From: CAVSRC01 sp963781775
GTDB taxonomy: Bacteria > Pseudomonadota > Alphaproteobacteria > Rhizobiales > Kaistiaceae
Direction: 5' to 3'
Length of the DNA stretch: 64,000 nt
Assembly (NCBI GenBank): GCA_963781775.1
Contig: CAWAHE010000011.1
Coordinates: forward strand, 1 to 64,000
Made by a program: the position numbers and the translations under genes. Positions 22,900-31,862 of the stretch are shown here, piece after piece. Under the pieces are notes generated by a model. It saw only the letters and a list, made by a program, of their open reading frames with translations, did not search any database and was not told the DNA's origin. Positions within the stretch are counted from its first letter, which is position 1, and every line of letters starts with the position of its first letter.

Positions 22900-24831
22900 T
22901 CAGCCCTGCGGCTGCGGCGCCATGCCGCCTTCCGGCTCGCCACCCGGCGAACCCTTGGGCTTGCTCTTGGTGACCGGCACGGCCGAACCCTTGCTCGAGG
23001 CCGCCTCTTCCGGAGTCTCACGCACCGGCGGCTTGCCGGCGATCAGGTTGCGGATTTCGTCGCCGGAGAGCGTCTCGTATTCGAGCAGCCCCTGGGCGAG
23101 CTTCTCCAGTTCGTCGGCGTGCTCGCGCAGAATCTGGCGGGCCTCGGTCAGCCCCTCTTCCACGAGCCGTCGAATCTCGGCGTCGATCTTCTGGGCCGTC
23201 TGCTCCGAAACGTTCTGCGTCCGCGAGACCGAATGGCCGAGGAACACTTCCTCCTGATTCTCGCCGTACGAAACCGTCCCGAGTTCGTCGGACAGTCCCC
23301 AACGCGTCACCATCATGCGCGCCAGACGGGTCGCCTGCTCAATGTCGGAGGCGGCGCCGGAGGTCACCTTTTCCCTGCCGAAGATCATCTCCTCGGCGAC
23401 GCGGCCGCCCATCATGATGGCGAGGCGCGAGGTCATCTGCTCCAGGCTCATCGACAGCTTGTCGCGTTCGGGCAACTGCATGACCATGCCCAGCGCGCGG
23501 CCGCGCGGGATGATTGTCGCCTTGTGCACCGGGTCGGTGGCCGCGACGTGCAAAGCACACACGGCGTGGCCGGCCTCGTGGTAGGCAGTCAGGCGCTTCT
23601 CATCCTCGGTCATGACCAGCGTGCGCCGCTCGGCGCCCATCATCACCTTGTCCTTGGCGTCCTCGAACTCCGCCATGGTGACCAGACGCTTGCCGCGCCG
23701 TGCGGCAAGCAGCGCCGCCTCGTTGACCAGGTTCATCAGGTCGGCGCCGGAGAAGCCGGGCGTACCGCGGGCGATCACCTTGAGGTCGACGTCGGGCGCC
23801 AGCGGCACCTTGCGCACATGGACCTTGAGGATCTTCTCGCGGCCGACGACGTCAGGATTGGGAACCACGATCTGCCGGTCGAAACGACCGGGGCGCAGCA
23901 GGGCCGGGTCGAGCACGTCAGGACGGTTGGTCGCCGCGATGAGGATGATGCCCTCATTCGCCTCGAAGCCGTCCATCTCGACCAGCAACTGGTTCAGCGT
24001 CTGCTCGCGCTCGTCGTTGCCGCCGCCGAGGCCGGCGCCACGATGGCGGCCGACCGCGTCGATTTCATCGATGAAGATGATGCAGGGTGCGTTCTTCTTG
24101 GCCTGCTCGAACATGTCGCGCACGCGGGATGCGCCGACGCCCACGAACATCTCGACGAAGTCGGAACCCGAGATGGTGAAGAAGGGGACGTTCGCCTCGC
24201 CGGCGATGGCGCGCGCCAGCAGCGTCTTGCCGGTGCCGGGCGGGCCAACCAGCAGAACGCCGCGCGGGATGCGCCCGCCGAGCCGCTGGAACTTCTGCGG
24301 GTCGCGCAGGAACTCGACGATCTCCTCGAGATCCTCCTTGGCCTCGTCGACGCCGGCCACGTCCTCGAACGTGACGCGGCCATGCGCTTCGGTCAGCAGC
24401 TTCGCCTTGGACTTGCCGAATCCAAGCGCCTTGCCGCCCGTCCCCTGCATCTGGCGCATGAAGAATATCCACACCGCCAGGATGAGGAACATCGGGAACC
24501 AGGAAACCAGCATGCCGATCAGCGACTGGCCGCCTTCGCTCGGCGGCTTCGCGGTGATCGTGACGCCCTTGTCCTCAAGCTTGTTGACGAGCTGGGGGTC
24601 GTCCGGGGAGTACGTCTGGAAGGTGGTGCCGTCGGTGTAGGTGCCAGCGATCTGCTGACCGGCGATCACCACCGTGCGAACACGGCCCTGGTCGACCTCG
24701 TTGAGGAACTGCGAGTAGGCGACGTCGACGCCGGCCGACCGCTGTCCGGTGTTCTGGAACAGGTTGAACAGGGCGATCAGGACAAGCCCGATGATGACCC
24801 ACAAGGCGAAATTGCGGAAATTGGCGTTCAT
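22900..24831 (-). CDS. ftsH: ATP-dependent zinc metalloprotease FtsH
   Basis: A 643-residue membrane-anchored AAA protease that degrades unassembled membrane proteins and regulators such as RpoH and LpxC. Two transmembrane segments flank a periplasmic domain (residues about 5-25 and 105-125). Walker A is GPPGTGKT, Walker B is CIIFIDEIDA, the second region of homology contains ATNRPDVLDPALLRPGRFDRQ, and the zinc site is HEAGH in TAYHEAGHAVC with the downstream Glu/Asp helix. The C-terminus is Pro/Gly-rich. It follows tilS after about 150 bases; a possible promoter lies in that gap. RpoH, an FtsH substrate in other bacteria, is encoded 10 kb away. Confidence 0.97.
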   Translation of the reverse strand: MNANFRNFALWVIIGLVLIALFNLFQNTGQRSAGVDVAYSQFLNEVDQGRVRTVVIAGQQIAGTYTDGTTFQTYSPDDPQLVNKLEDKGVTITAKPPSEGGQSLIGMLVSWFPMFLILAVWIFFMRQMQGTGGKALGFGKSKAKLLTEAHGRVTFEDVAGVDEAKEDLEEIVEFLRDPQKFQRLGGRIPRGVLLVGPPGTGKTLLARAIAGEANVPFFTISGSDFVEMFVGVGASRVRDMFEQAKKNAPCIIFIDEIDAVGRHRGAGLGGGNDEREQTLNQLLVEMDGFEANEGIILIAATNRPDVLDPALLRPGRFDRQIVVPNPDVVGREKILKVHVRKVPLAPDVDLKVIARGTPGFSGADLMNLVNEAALLAARRGKRLVTMAEFEDAKDKVMMGAERRTLVMTEDEKRLTAYHEAGHAVCALHVAATDPVHKATIIPRGRALGMVMQLPERDKLSMSLEQMTSRLAIMMGGRVAEEMIFGREKVTSGAASDIEQATRLARMMVTRWGLSDELGTVSYGENQEEVFLGHSVSRTQNVSEQTAQKIDAEIRRLVEEGLTEARQILREHADELEKLAQGLLEYETLSGDEIRNLIAGKPPVRETPEEAASSKGSAVPVTKSKPKGSPGGEPEGGMAPQPQG

Positions 24832-24979
24832 TCGCGTCCCTTTGGGTCAGCGGGGGAGGAACCGCCGGTCACCCGTCTGAGGCTTTGATTGACCGTTAAG
24901 ATAGGTACAGGGCGTTACAAAGCCAATAAGACTTTGCAGCGTATCATGCTGTAATTGCGGCAAAGTGAACATTTGCGCA

Positions 24980-26317
24980 TCATCCCGCTTCCGTGAAGTC
25001 GGGAAAGAGGGGTGGTTGGGCCAGCCGGTCGCCGAGAATCGGGCGGACGGAGAGTTCCGCCGCAGGCGCCGGCCGGACAAAATGACCCAGAGACGGGACC
25101 GCGACGATGCGCCCGCGGCGCCAGACTGCGGGGAGCGCGGCAAGGGCGCCGACCGGAGCGATTTTGACGCCGGCCGCGACCGCCTGCCGGCCCGCCTCAC
25201 CCAGCGCCGCAACCGTCAGGCCGCTACCGGCAGCAGGCCCGGCGGCCACCCGGAAGCGGCGGTCCCAGACCACAGGCGACCCCGGCTTGAGGGCGACCGC
25301 CTCGGGCGGTGCCCGTCCGATCTCGCGATGGAACACGATCGCGCCCTCTCGGCGTTCGATCACGCACCCGGCGAGCGTCCGTTTGAGACGCGCCGGGTCC
25401 GGTGTGGCCACCGCAGTCGCCAAAGCCTCCAGCCGGTCGAAGCGCGGCGGATAGTCGCCGCCACCGACGGCAATCAGCAGCCGCACCAGCACGCGCATCC
25501 GCACCTCGGATGGAGCGGCGAGGTACCGTCCGGTATCGAGCCGCGCGACAGCGCAGTCGTCCGTCGTAATCGCGGCGGCGATCACATCACTGGCAGCGGC
25601 ATCGATCGCGTCGGCCACGCCAGCAAGACGTCGCGCCGTTGCGGCCAGGCGCTCCGGCGCAAGTCCCTCCCCTGCGAGCAATGGCAACAGCTTGCGCATG
25701 CGCGCGCGGGCAAAACGCGGATCGTCGTTCATGGGATCGATGACGGGGGCAAGCCCGGCAGAGGCAGTGGTCGCCGCCAGGCGGGCGCGCGGCACGTCCA
25801 GAAGCGGCCGCGCCAGAACGAGCCCGCCGACATCAATCGCCGGACGCATGGCGGCAAGACCGAAGACACCGGCGCCGCGCTGGATACGCAGCAGAAATGT
25901 CTCGGCAAGATCGTCGCGATGGTGCGCGGTGAGGAGATGGCTGGCGCCGGCTTCCTTTGCGGCGGCAATCAGTAGGCCGTAACGCGCCCGGCGCGCCGCC
26001 GCTTCGATGTCCGCCTGCGGCGGCGGGCCCTCGCGGACGAGAACGCCCGCGTTGAGCCCGATCGCCCGCGCGGCAGCGACGACGTCGGCCGCCTCACCGC
26101 CGGAACCGCGGCGCAGACGATGGTCGACGGTCAGAACAAGCGCATGCGGGCGGCCTTGGCGCCGCTGAGACCAGCGCGCTACGGCGACCATCAGGGCGAG
26201 TGAATCGGCACCCCCGGAGACGGCGAGGGCGATCAGGCCGGCACGAGCAAACGGGGCCAGAAGGTCTTCGAGATCGGAATCGCTGAGCGGTCGGCTCGCC
26301 GCCTCAGCATCCCGCAT
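24980..26317 (-). CDS. tilS: tRNA(Ile)-lysidine synthetase
   Basis: A 445-residue enzyme that attaches lysine to C34 of the minor tRNA-Ile, changing its reading from AUG to AUA. The PP-loop is AVSGGADSLALMV near residue 30, followed by LTVDHRLR and the HHRDDLAETFLLR block. ATG 26317 overlaps the 3' end of cpoB by 14 bases, which supports this start over an upstream one. Its C-terminal half (from about 280) carries the variable TilS specificity domain. It sits in the conserved cpoB-tilS-ftsH order. Confidence 0.92.
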   Translation of the reverse strand: MRDAEAASRPLSDSDLEDLLAPFARAGLIALAVSGGADSLALMVAVARWSQRRQGRPHALVLTVDHRLRRGSGGEAADVVAAARAIGLNAGVLVREGPPPQADIEAAARRARYGLLIAAAKEAGASHLLTAHHRDDLAETFLLRIQRGAGVFGLAAMRPAIDVGGLVLARPLLDVPRARLAATTASAGLAPVIDPMNDDPRFARARMRKLLPLLAGEGLAPERLAATARRLAGVADAIDAAASDVIAAAITTDDCAVARLDTGRYLAAPSEVRMRVLVRLLIAVGGGDYPPRFDRLEALATAVATPDPARLKRTLAGCVIERREGAIVFHREIGRAPPEAVALKPGSPVVWDRRFRVAAGPAAGSGLTVAALGEAGRQAVAAGVKIAPVGALAALPAVWRRGRIVAVPSLGHFVRPAPAAELSVRPILGDRLAQPPLFPDFTEAG

Positions 26318-27257
26318 TGGCTTGTTCGGTGATGACCCGTTGGCGCAGCGCATTCGACATCTGCGGATATTGCTTCAGCGCCGCGGCGAAGGTCTGGCAG
26401 GCCGCCTGCTGTTCGGGAATGCCGGCCAGCGACTTGCCGAGGAGCAGCATCGTGTCGGCGGCGCGCGCACTCTTCGGATAGAGCTTGTGGCTGTTCACGA
26501 ACTCCAGCGCCGCGTCGCGGTACATGCCGCGCGAGAACAGGCTTTGTCCGAGCCAGTAGGTTGCATCGGCGGCGCGCGGGTCGCCCGGATAGGCGTCGAG
26601 AAACTGCCGGAACGCGGTCTCCGCGGGGGCGTACTGGCCAGCAAGAAACAGTTCGTAGGCCGCCTTGTAGTCGTTTTGCGGATCGCCGCTGGGAGCAGCC
26701 ACGATCTGAGTCTGGTCGACCGCCGCTGGCGCATTGGGCGCACCGGCATCGCCCCTTGCCAGCGCCGAGAGGTCAAGCGGCTGTTGGCCGGCCTGCGGAG
26801 CCTGGCCGCCGGTGATGGTTAGCGTACCGAGCGACTTCGGCGGGGCACCAAGAACCGGCTGTTGCTGCTGCTGTTGCGGCGGCAGAGGTGCTTCCGCCGC
26901 GACCGCGGCGCCGAGCGGCGCCGGATTGGATTGCGGCGCCGGTGCCGGTGCCTGACCCGATCCCTTGCCCGACAGTTCGCTGAAGCGGAACTCGTTGTCG
27001 GCCTGCATGGCCTGTAGTTGGGTCTGCAATTGCTCAAGCTGATGCTGGAGCGTCTCGACCTGACCGGTCAGATTGCGGACCTGGGTCTCGAGCTGGTTCA
27101 CGCGCTCCGCGTCGCCACCGGCCTGCGCCAGCGTCACGGCCGGCGGGGTTGCGGGACGGCTGCCGAAGCCGAACCACGCCGCCTGAGCGCCAGGCGCGAC
27201 CAGAAATCCCACGGCGATTGCCATCGCCGCGGTCGCCTGCCGTTTTCCGTTGAACAT
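26304..27257 (-). CDS. cpoB: Cell division coordinator CpoB / YbgF
   Basis: A 317-residue periplasmic protein. A signal peptide (to about AQA, residue 26) is followed by a trimerising coiled coil (RVNQLETQVRNLTGQVETLQ and on to about residue 95). Then comes a Pro/Gln-rich linker and a C-terminal TPR domain from about 190 (YKAAYELFLAGQYAPAETAF, ADATYWLGQSLFS). CpoB links the Tol-Pal machine with septal peptidoglycan synthesis. It is downstream of pal, separated by a hairpin-bearing gap of about 130 bases, and overlaps tilS. Confidence 0.9.
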   Translation of the reverse strand: MFNGKRQATAAMAIAVGFLVAPGAQAAWFGFGSRPATPPAVTLAQAGGDAERVNQLETQVRNLTGQVETLQHQLEQLQTQLQAMQADNEFRFSELSGKGSGQAPAPAPQSNPAPLGAAVAAEAPLPPQQQQQQPVLGAPPKSLGTLTITGGQAPQAGQQPLDLSALARGDAGAPNAPAAVDQTQIVAAPSGDPQNDYKAAYELFLAGQYAPAETAFRQFLDAYPGDPRAADATYWLGQSLFSRGMYRDAALEFVNSHKLYPKSARAADTMLLLGKSLAGIPEQQAACQTFAAALKQYPQMSNALRQRVITEQANAGC

Positions 27258-27348
27258 CGCTCTGCCTTCCGCGTGCTCCGCGCGCCCGTCCGTCCGCCTT
27301 TACCTAACATAGGACAAGGTAGTTCGGCCAAATTGGGGCGCACGAGCC

Positions 27349-27369
27349 GTGGGTGGCGCGGCCACCCAC
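27349..27369 (-). other. Perfect hairpin between pal and cpoB
   Basis: GTGGGTGGC (27349-27357) and GCCACCCAC (27361-27369) form a perfect 9-base stem with loop GCG, just after the pal stop on the minus strand. No T-run follows, so it may stabilise the highly expressed pal message or attenuate read-through into cpoB. Confidence 0.45.
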
Positions 27370-27390
27370 GCAGGTGTTGCGGCCGGCGGT

Positions 27391-27897
27391 TCAGGTGCCG
27401 GCGTTATTGAGCACGGTCACCGCGCGGCGGTTCTGCGACCAGCACGAGATGTCGTTGCACACCGCCACCGGCCGTTCTTTGCCGTAAGAGATGGTGCGCA
27501 TGCGATTGGCGGCGACGCCGCGCGAAACAAGATAATCGCGCGTTGCCGTGGCGCGTTGAGCGCCGAGCGCGATGTTGTATTCGCGCGTGCCGCGTTCGTC
27601 GGCATGGCCTTCGATGGTGAAGGTGTAGCGCGTGTACTGGTTCAGCCACTGCGCCTGCTTGTCGAGGGTGGCGCGCGACTGGGGCGTCAAAGCGCTTGAG
27701 TCGGTTTCGAAGAACACCCGGTCGCCGACATTCACGACGAAATCCTGCGCGGTGCCCGGCGAGGCGGCCGCACCGACGCCAAGCCCGAGCCCGCCGGGAT
27801 CACCGGCCGGATTTCGCGCGCAGGCGGCGACCATCAGCGTCAACGCAATCATTGCAATCGACGGGATCGCGCGGGCTATGCTCGGCATTCTCGGCAT
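27391..27897 (-). CDS. pal: Peptidoglycan-associated lipoprotein
   Basis: A 168-residue outer-membrane lipoprotein. The lipobox is MVAAC with the lipidated Cys at 26. The OmpA-like peptidoglycan-binding domain occupies the C-terminal 110 residues (VFFETDSSALTPQSRATLDKQ, then EGHADERGTREYNIALGAQRA, the diaminopimelate-binding Asp/Arg block). ATG 27897 is chosen because GAGGAG stands eight bases upstream and the longer frame lacks a signal peptide at its start. Two TTAACCAC half-sites lie 46 and 71 bases upstream. It partners with TolB and TolA for outer-membrane constriction. Confidence 0.95.
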   Translation of the reverse strand: MPRMPSIARAIPSIAMIALTLMVAACARNPAGDPGGLGLGVGAAASPGTAQDFVVNVGDRVFFETDSSALTPQSRATLDKQAQWLNQYTRYTFTIEGHADERGTREYNIALGAQRATATRDYLVSRGVAANRMRTISYGKERPVAVCNDISCWSQNRRAVTVLNNAGT

Positions 27898-28126
27898 TTC
27901 GGTAACTCCTCGTGCACCATCACGCAGGTCTAGCAATGCGTGGTTAAGCGCCCGTGCAAAAAGGTGGTTAAGATTGGGTTTAGCCGGGGTGGACCGGCAT
28001 TTTTCACAAGCGTCCCAGTTCGGCAGGCGAATCAGCCAGCCGCGTGCCCCACCCCTGCCCTGCGGCCACGCTAGACCAACCGGTCCCGAAGGTGAACCGG
28101 TTTCTCCGCTGCCGCGACACCGGGAC

Positions 28127-29485
28127 TCAGTTAATCAGGGGCGACCAGGCCGGATCTGAGGCAAAGCCGTCCAGCGGGATGCGATATTCGTTGTAGCCGG
28201 TGAGGTCGATGGTCCACAGCTGGGGCCCGCCATTGGCACCGGGCGTGTCGCGGAAGAACATGATCACGCGGCCGTTCGGCGCCCAGGTCGGCCCCTCGTT
28301 GTGGAACCCCTCGGTAAGGATGCGCTGCCCGGAACCATCCGGCCGGATCACGCCGATGGCGAACTGACCCGCGTTTCGGCGGGTAAAGGCGATCAGATCG
28401 CCGCGCGGCGACCACACCGGCGTCTCGAAACTGCCGTCGCCGAAAGTGATCCGCTTGGGATTGGAGCCGTCCGCGTCCATCACGTAGAGCTGCGGCGACC
28501 CGCCGCGATCGGACGTGAACACCACGCGCGAACCGTCCGGCGAATAGGACGGGCTGGTATCGATCGCGGCGTCGTCGGTCAGCCGGGTGGTGCGCTTGGT
28601 GCGCAGGTCGAGCGTGTAGATGTTGGCGTTGCTACCCGGCTGCAGGCTCATGATCACCTTCTGCCCGTCGGGCGAGAAGCGCGGCGCAAAGGTCATGCCG
28701 GGAAAATCTCCGACCAGCTCGCGTTGGCCGGTCTCGATGTTGAGCAGATAGACATGCGGCTGCTCCTGGCCGCGGTAGGACATGTAGGTGACTTCCTGCG
28801 CCGTCGGATTGAAACGCGGCGTCAGCACCAGATCCTCGCCGCGCGTCAGGTAGCGGACGTTGGCGCCATCCTGGTCCATGATCGCCAGGCGCTTGACGCG
28901 TTTGTCCTTCGGTCCGTTCTCGGCGACGAAGACGACGCGCGTGTCGAAGTAGCCCTTCTCGCCGGTCAGCCGCTCATAGATCGCGTCGGCGATGATGTGG
29001 GCGACGCGCCGCCAGTTGTCGGGCGTGGTGAAGAACTGCTGCCCGGCCATCTGCTGCCCGGCGAAGATGTCCCACAGTCGGAACTCGGCGCGCAGCCTGC
29101 CATCCTGCTGGCGCGCGATCGCGCCGGTCACCAGCGCCTGCGTGTTGATCACCCGCCAGTCGGCGAAACGCGGCGTCGCGTCGGGACCGAGATCCCTCTG
29201 CACGAAGGTCGACGGATCGACCGGCAAAAACAGGCCGGAGCGCTTCAGATCGGAGGAGATGACCGCGGTAATGTCGCTGCCCAGCTTGGCGTCGGTGCCG
29301 GCGCCGAGGAAATCGGGAAGGGCGATCGGCAGCGGCTGAACGTTGCCACGCGTCACGTCGATGTCGATCATCGCCGATGCCGGACGGGCGAGGTTCGCCG
29401 TCGCCAGAACCGCGACGAGCAGGACGATTGCAGGGCGGGCCGCGCGGCGAAGGAAGGCAGTGGCTGGCATTCTGGCAATCCTCAT
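28127..29485 (-). CDS. tolB: Tol-Pal system protein TolB
   Basis: A 452-residue periplasmic protein with an N-terminal signal (MRIARMPATAFLRRAARPAIV, cleavage near ASA), an alpha/beta domain (to about 165) and a six-bladed propeller. Each blade is marked by repeats such as PDGQKVIMS, PDGSRVVFTSDRGGSPQLYVMDADG and PRGDLIAFTRR. ATG 29485 is preferred to GTG 29494, since TGGAA stands just upstream of the ATG. The gap to tolA is about 13 bases, so it is part of the tolQRAB unit. A 190-base gap to pal may carry a separate pal promoter. Confidence 0.95.
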   Translation of the reverse strand: MRIARMPATAFLRRAARPAIVLLVAVLATANLARPASAMIDIDVTRGNVQPLPIALPDFLGAGTDAKLGSDITAVISSDLKRSGLFLPVDPSTFVQRDLGPDATPRFADWRVINTQALVTGAIARQQDGRLRAEFRLWDIFAGQQMAGQQFFTTPDNWRRVAHIIADAIYERLTGEKGYFDTRVVFVAENGPKDKRVKRLAIMDQDGANVRYLTRGEDLVLTPRFNPTAQEVTYMSYRGQEQPHVYLLNIETGQRELVGDFPGMTFAPRFSPDGQKVIMSLQPGSNANIYTLDLRTKRTTRLTDDAAIDTSPSYSPDGSRVVFTSDRGGSPQLYVMDADGSNPKRITFGDGSFETPVWSPRGDLIAFTRRNAGQFAIGVIRPDGSGQRILTEGFHNEGPTWAPNGRVIMFFRDTPGANGGPQLWTIDLTGYNEYRIPLDGFASDPAWSPLIN

Positions 29486-29498
29486 CGTTTCCACAATC

Positions 29499-30470
29499 TC
29501 AGGCGCCGCCCATGTCCGTCGGATCGAAAGTCACTTTCACCTGCTTCCAGGATTCGTATTTCTCCGGCGGCAGGGTGTAAGGGGCACACCTGCGAACGGC
29601 GCGCAAGGCGCTCTCCGGCGCGGCCTGCGCGTAGCGCCCCTGCGGACCCTCCAGCACCTGCGGATCGCCGTTCACCGTGCCGTCCGGGTTGAGCGAGAGC
29701 ACGACAACGACGCGCACCTCCGCCGGGTCGGTCCAGCCGATCGGCGGACTCCAGCACTTGCCGAGGCGGGCGCGCAGCGCATCGAGCTCGTTCGCCGTCA
29801 TCTGCGGGTCGTTCGTTCCACTGGTCCCGCCGAGCGCCGGCTCCGGTTGCTTGGCCGCCGGCGGCGTCTGATCCTTGTCGAGCAGCGCAGCGATCTGGTC
29901 CGGATCGAACTTATCCTTTGGCTTCTGCGCCACCTGCGGCGGCGGCGTGAAATGCGGCCGCGCCTTCGGCAACGGCACGTTCGCGGGCTTCGGCTGAATC
30001 GCGGGCGGCTGCTCGGGTGGCGGCGGTGGCGGCGGCTCGGGTTCGGGAGGCGGCGCCTCGGGCTGGGGCTCCGGAGCGGGCGCCGGTGGTTCCGGCTCCG
30101 GCGGTGGCGTGTCCTCCGGCGGCAGCGGCTCAGGCTCGGGCGGCAACGGTTCCGGTTCGGGCGGCTGCGGTGGTATCGGCGTCGGATCGGGCGGCGGAGG
30201 GGTCGGCTCCGGTGGCGGCACCGGATCCGGCTTGGGAAGCGGCGGCGGCTCCTCGGCCTGTTGTTTCACCGGCTCCGGCGGCGGCTCCTCCACCGCCTTG
30301 GCGACGGCGACACCCTTCGGGACGCTGGTGACATCCTCGATCTGGATGAAATTGATCGGGATCGCCTCGATCGAACTGGCGTCGATCGGCTTCGGCGCCG
30401 AAAGGTTGAAGACTCCCCACACCAGCAGCGCCGCATGGCCGAAGATCGAGACTGCCAGTCCATCGCGCAT
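29499..30470 (-). CDS. tolA: Tol-Pal system protein TolA with Pro/Glu-rich middle
   Basis: A 323-residue inner-membrane-anchored protein: one transmembrane segment near the N-terminus (LAVSIFGHAALLVWGVFNLS), a long extended middle and a C-terminal TolA/TonB-like domain from about 225 (ELDALRARLGKCWSPPIGW to the end). The middle (about 60-160) is built of PPEPEP-type repeats instead of the Ala/Lys-rich helix of the enteric protein; this is a TonB-like polyproline spacer able to cross the periplasm. It forms the energised bridge between TolQR and Pal/TolB. Overlapping-frame signals here are only the effect of the repeats. Confidence 0.9.
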   Translation of the reverse strand: MRDGLAVSIFGHAALLVWGVFNLSAPKPIDASSIEAIPINFIQIEDVTSVPKGVAVAKAVEEPPPEPVKQQAEEPPPLPKPDPVPPPEPTPPPPDPTPIPPQPPEPEPLPPEPEPLPPEDTPPPEPEPPAPAPEPQPEAPPPEPEPPPPPPPEQPPAIQPKPANVPLPKARPHFTPPPQVAQKPKDKFDPDQIAALLDKDQTPPAAKQPEPALGGTSGTNDPQMTANELDALRARLGKCWSPPIGWTDPAEVRVVVVLSLNPDGTVNGDPQVLEGPQGRYAQAAPESALRAVRRCAPYTLPPEKYESWKQVKVTFDPTDMGGA

Positions 30471-30477
30471 GGCGGGA

Positions 30478-30924
30478 TCAGCTGCCCGGTTCCTTCACCG
30501 AAACAAGTCCGATGTTCCGGAAACCGGCGCCGTTGATGTCGCCCATCACCTTCATGATCGCGCCGTAGCTGACCGACTTGTCGCCGCGAATGTAGATGCG
30601 CTCGTCGAGCTTCCCGCCGACCGCATCGCCGAGCTTGGTGACCAGTTCGTCAGGGGGAACCTCGTTGTCCTTGATGAAGATGCGCCCCTGGCCGTCGATG
30701 GTCACCGTGATCGGCTCTTTCTCGATCGCCAGCGGTTTGGCATTGGCCTCGGGCAGGTCGACCGGGACGCCGGCCGACAGCAGCGGCGCCGTCACCATGA
30801 AAACGATCAGGAGAACGAGCATCACATCGACGAACGGGGTGACGTTGATGTCGCTCATCGGCCGCGCCCGCTCGCGCCGGCGGCGCGAACGCGAGCTGAG
30901 CGAGCCGATGTGTCCTCCTGCCAC
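30478..30924 (-). CDS. tolR: Tol-Pal system proton-channel subunit TolR
   Basis: A 148-residue ExbD/TolR-family protein. A basic N-terminus is followed by MSDINVTPFVDVMLVLLIVFM, whose Asp in FVDV is the proton-carrying residue, and a periplasmic domain. The start is GTG 30924, three bases after the tolQ stop; the next Met (MSDINV) would remove the Arg-rich cytoplasmic tail common to this family. It forms the proton channel with TolQ and drives TolA. Confidence 0.93.
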   Translation of the reverse strand: MAGGHIGSLSSRSRRRRERARPMSDINVTPFVDVMLVLLIVFMVTAPLLSAGVPVDLPEANAKPLAIEKEPITVTIDGQGRIFIKDNEVPPDELVTKLGDAVGGKLDERIYIRGDKSVSYGAIMKVMGDINGAGFRNIGLVSVKEPGS

Positions 30925-30927
30925 GGC

Positions 30928-31638
30928 TCAGGCCCTCTCGTCGACCTGGCGCGACAGGATGGCGGAAAACTCGTCGCCGAAACCTTCGAGGCGCTGGCCG
31001 ATCTTGGCGGCCTCGTTGGACAGCTTGTTGTAGCCGATGACGGCGGGGATGGCGGCGAGCAGGCCGAGCGCGGTAGCCAGCAGCGCCTCGGCGATGCCCG
31101 GCGCCACCACGGCAAGCGCCGTATTCTTCGACGCCGCGATCGCCTGGAACGAACTCATGATGCCCCATACCGTGCCAAAGAGGCCGATAAATGGCGCCGC
31201 CGAGCCGACCGTCGCCAGGAACAGCAGGCGCCGCTCAAGGCGCTCGGTCTCGCGACTGATGGTCACGTCGAGCACCTTGTCGATGCGCGTCTGCAGGCCG
31301 ATCGGCGAGCGCGCGCCGCTTTCGAAGCTGCGCTTCCATTCGCGCATCGCCGCCACGAACACCGAAGCCATCGCCGTCGGCGTGCGCCCGGTCAGCGAGC
31401 GGTAGAGCTCCTCCAGCGACTGTCCCGACCAGAACAGCTTCTCGAAGCGGTCCATCTGCCGCCTGACACGGCTGTAGAGAATCGTCTTGTCGACGATGAT
31501 CGCCCACGACCATACCGAGGCGAGCAATAGGCCGATAATCACCACCTTCACGACGATATGCGCCTGAAGGAACAGTGCTATCAGCGAAATATCACCGCTC
31601 GGGACGGCAAGGACTGCTTCCGTGACCGCGTCCGGCAT
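30928..31638 (-). CDS. tolQ: Tol-Pal system proton-channel subunit TolQ
   Basis: A 236-residue ExbB/TolQ-family membrane protein with three transmembrane segments (about 25-45, 140-165 and 175-200). The last two contain the conserved GLFGTVWGIMSSF and APGIAEALLATALGLLAAIPA blocks that line the channel. First gene of tolQRAB. The 220-base upstream gap to ybgC carries a perfect CtrA box and a TTGACG hexamer near 31796-31801 that may belong to a promoter, though its -10 is weak. Confidence 0.95.
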   Translation of the reverse strand: MPDAVTEAVLAVPSGDISLIALFLQAHIVVKVVIIGLLLASVWSWAIIVDKTILYSRVRRQMDRFEKLFWSGQSLEELYRSLTGRTPTAMASVFVAAMREWKRSFESGARSPIGLQTRIDKVLDVTISRETERLERRLLFLATVGSAAPFIGLFGTVWGIMSSFQAIAASKNTALAVVAPGIAEALLATALGLLAAIPAVIGYNKLSNEAAKIGQRLEGFGDEFSAILSRQVDERA

Positions 31639-31847
31639 TAACCCCGACCTTTCGGATATCGTTCCCGCTTGGCGTCAGCGGTGACACACATCCGCGACCA
31701 CGGTCCCGGCCGCCACAACCGCTCCGGCAAGTCGCTGGCGGGGCTGCCTTTTCCGGGGCGGGTGTCTCACCCTTAATCTTGTCAAAACAAGGGCGCGCGT
31801 CAATCCACGAACCCCCGAAACACAAGGTATTCCTAAGGCTCTCACGG

Positions 31848-31862
31848 TTAACCGACCGTTAA
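31848..31862. promoter_or_regulatory. Putative CtrA box upstream of tolQ
   Basis: TTAA (31848-31851), seven bases, TTAA (31859-31862): a perfect TTAA-N7-TTAA. One half overlaps the stop codon of ybgC, and the site is about 210 bases upstream of tolQ on the same strand. This would make the tol operon cell-cycle controlled; placement far from tolQ means the start site must be mapped. Confidence 0.5.

Noticed and set aside
27940..27975. CtrA box upstream of pal
   Set aside because: Two TTAACCAC half-sites are present but 21 bases apart, so they do not form TTAA-N7-TTAA; kept only as a remark.
30000..30300. Tandem DNA repeat or CRISPR-like array
   Set aside because: The repetition follows codons for PPEP-type residues in tolA; units vary in length and there are no spacers. 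No CRISPR array was seen anywhere in the window.
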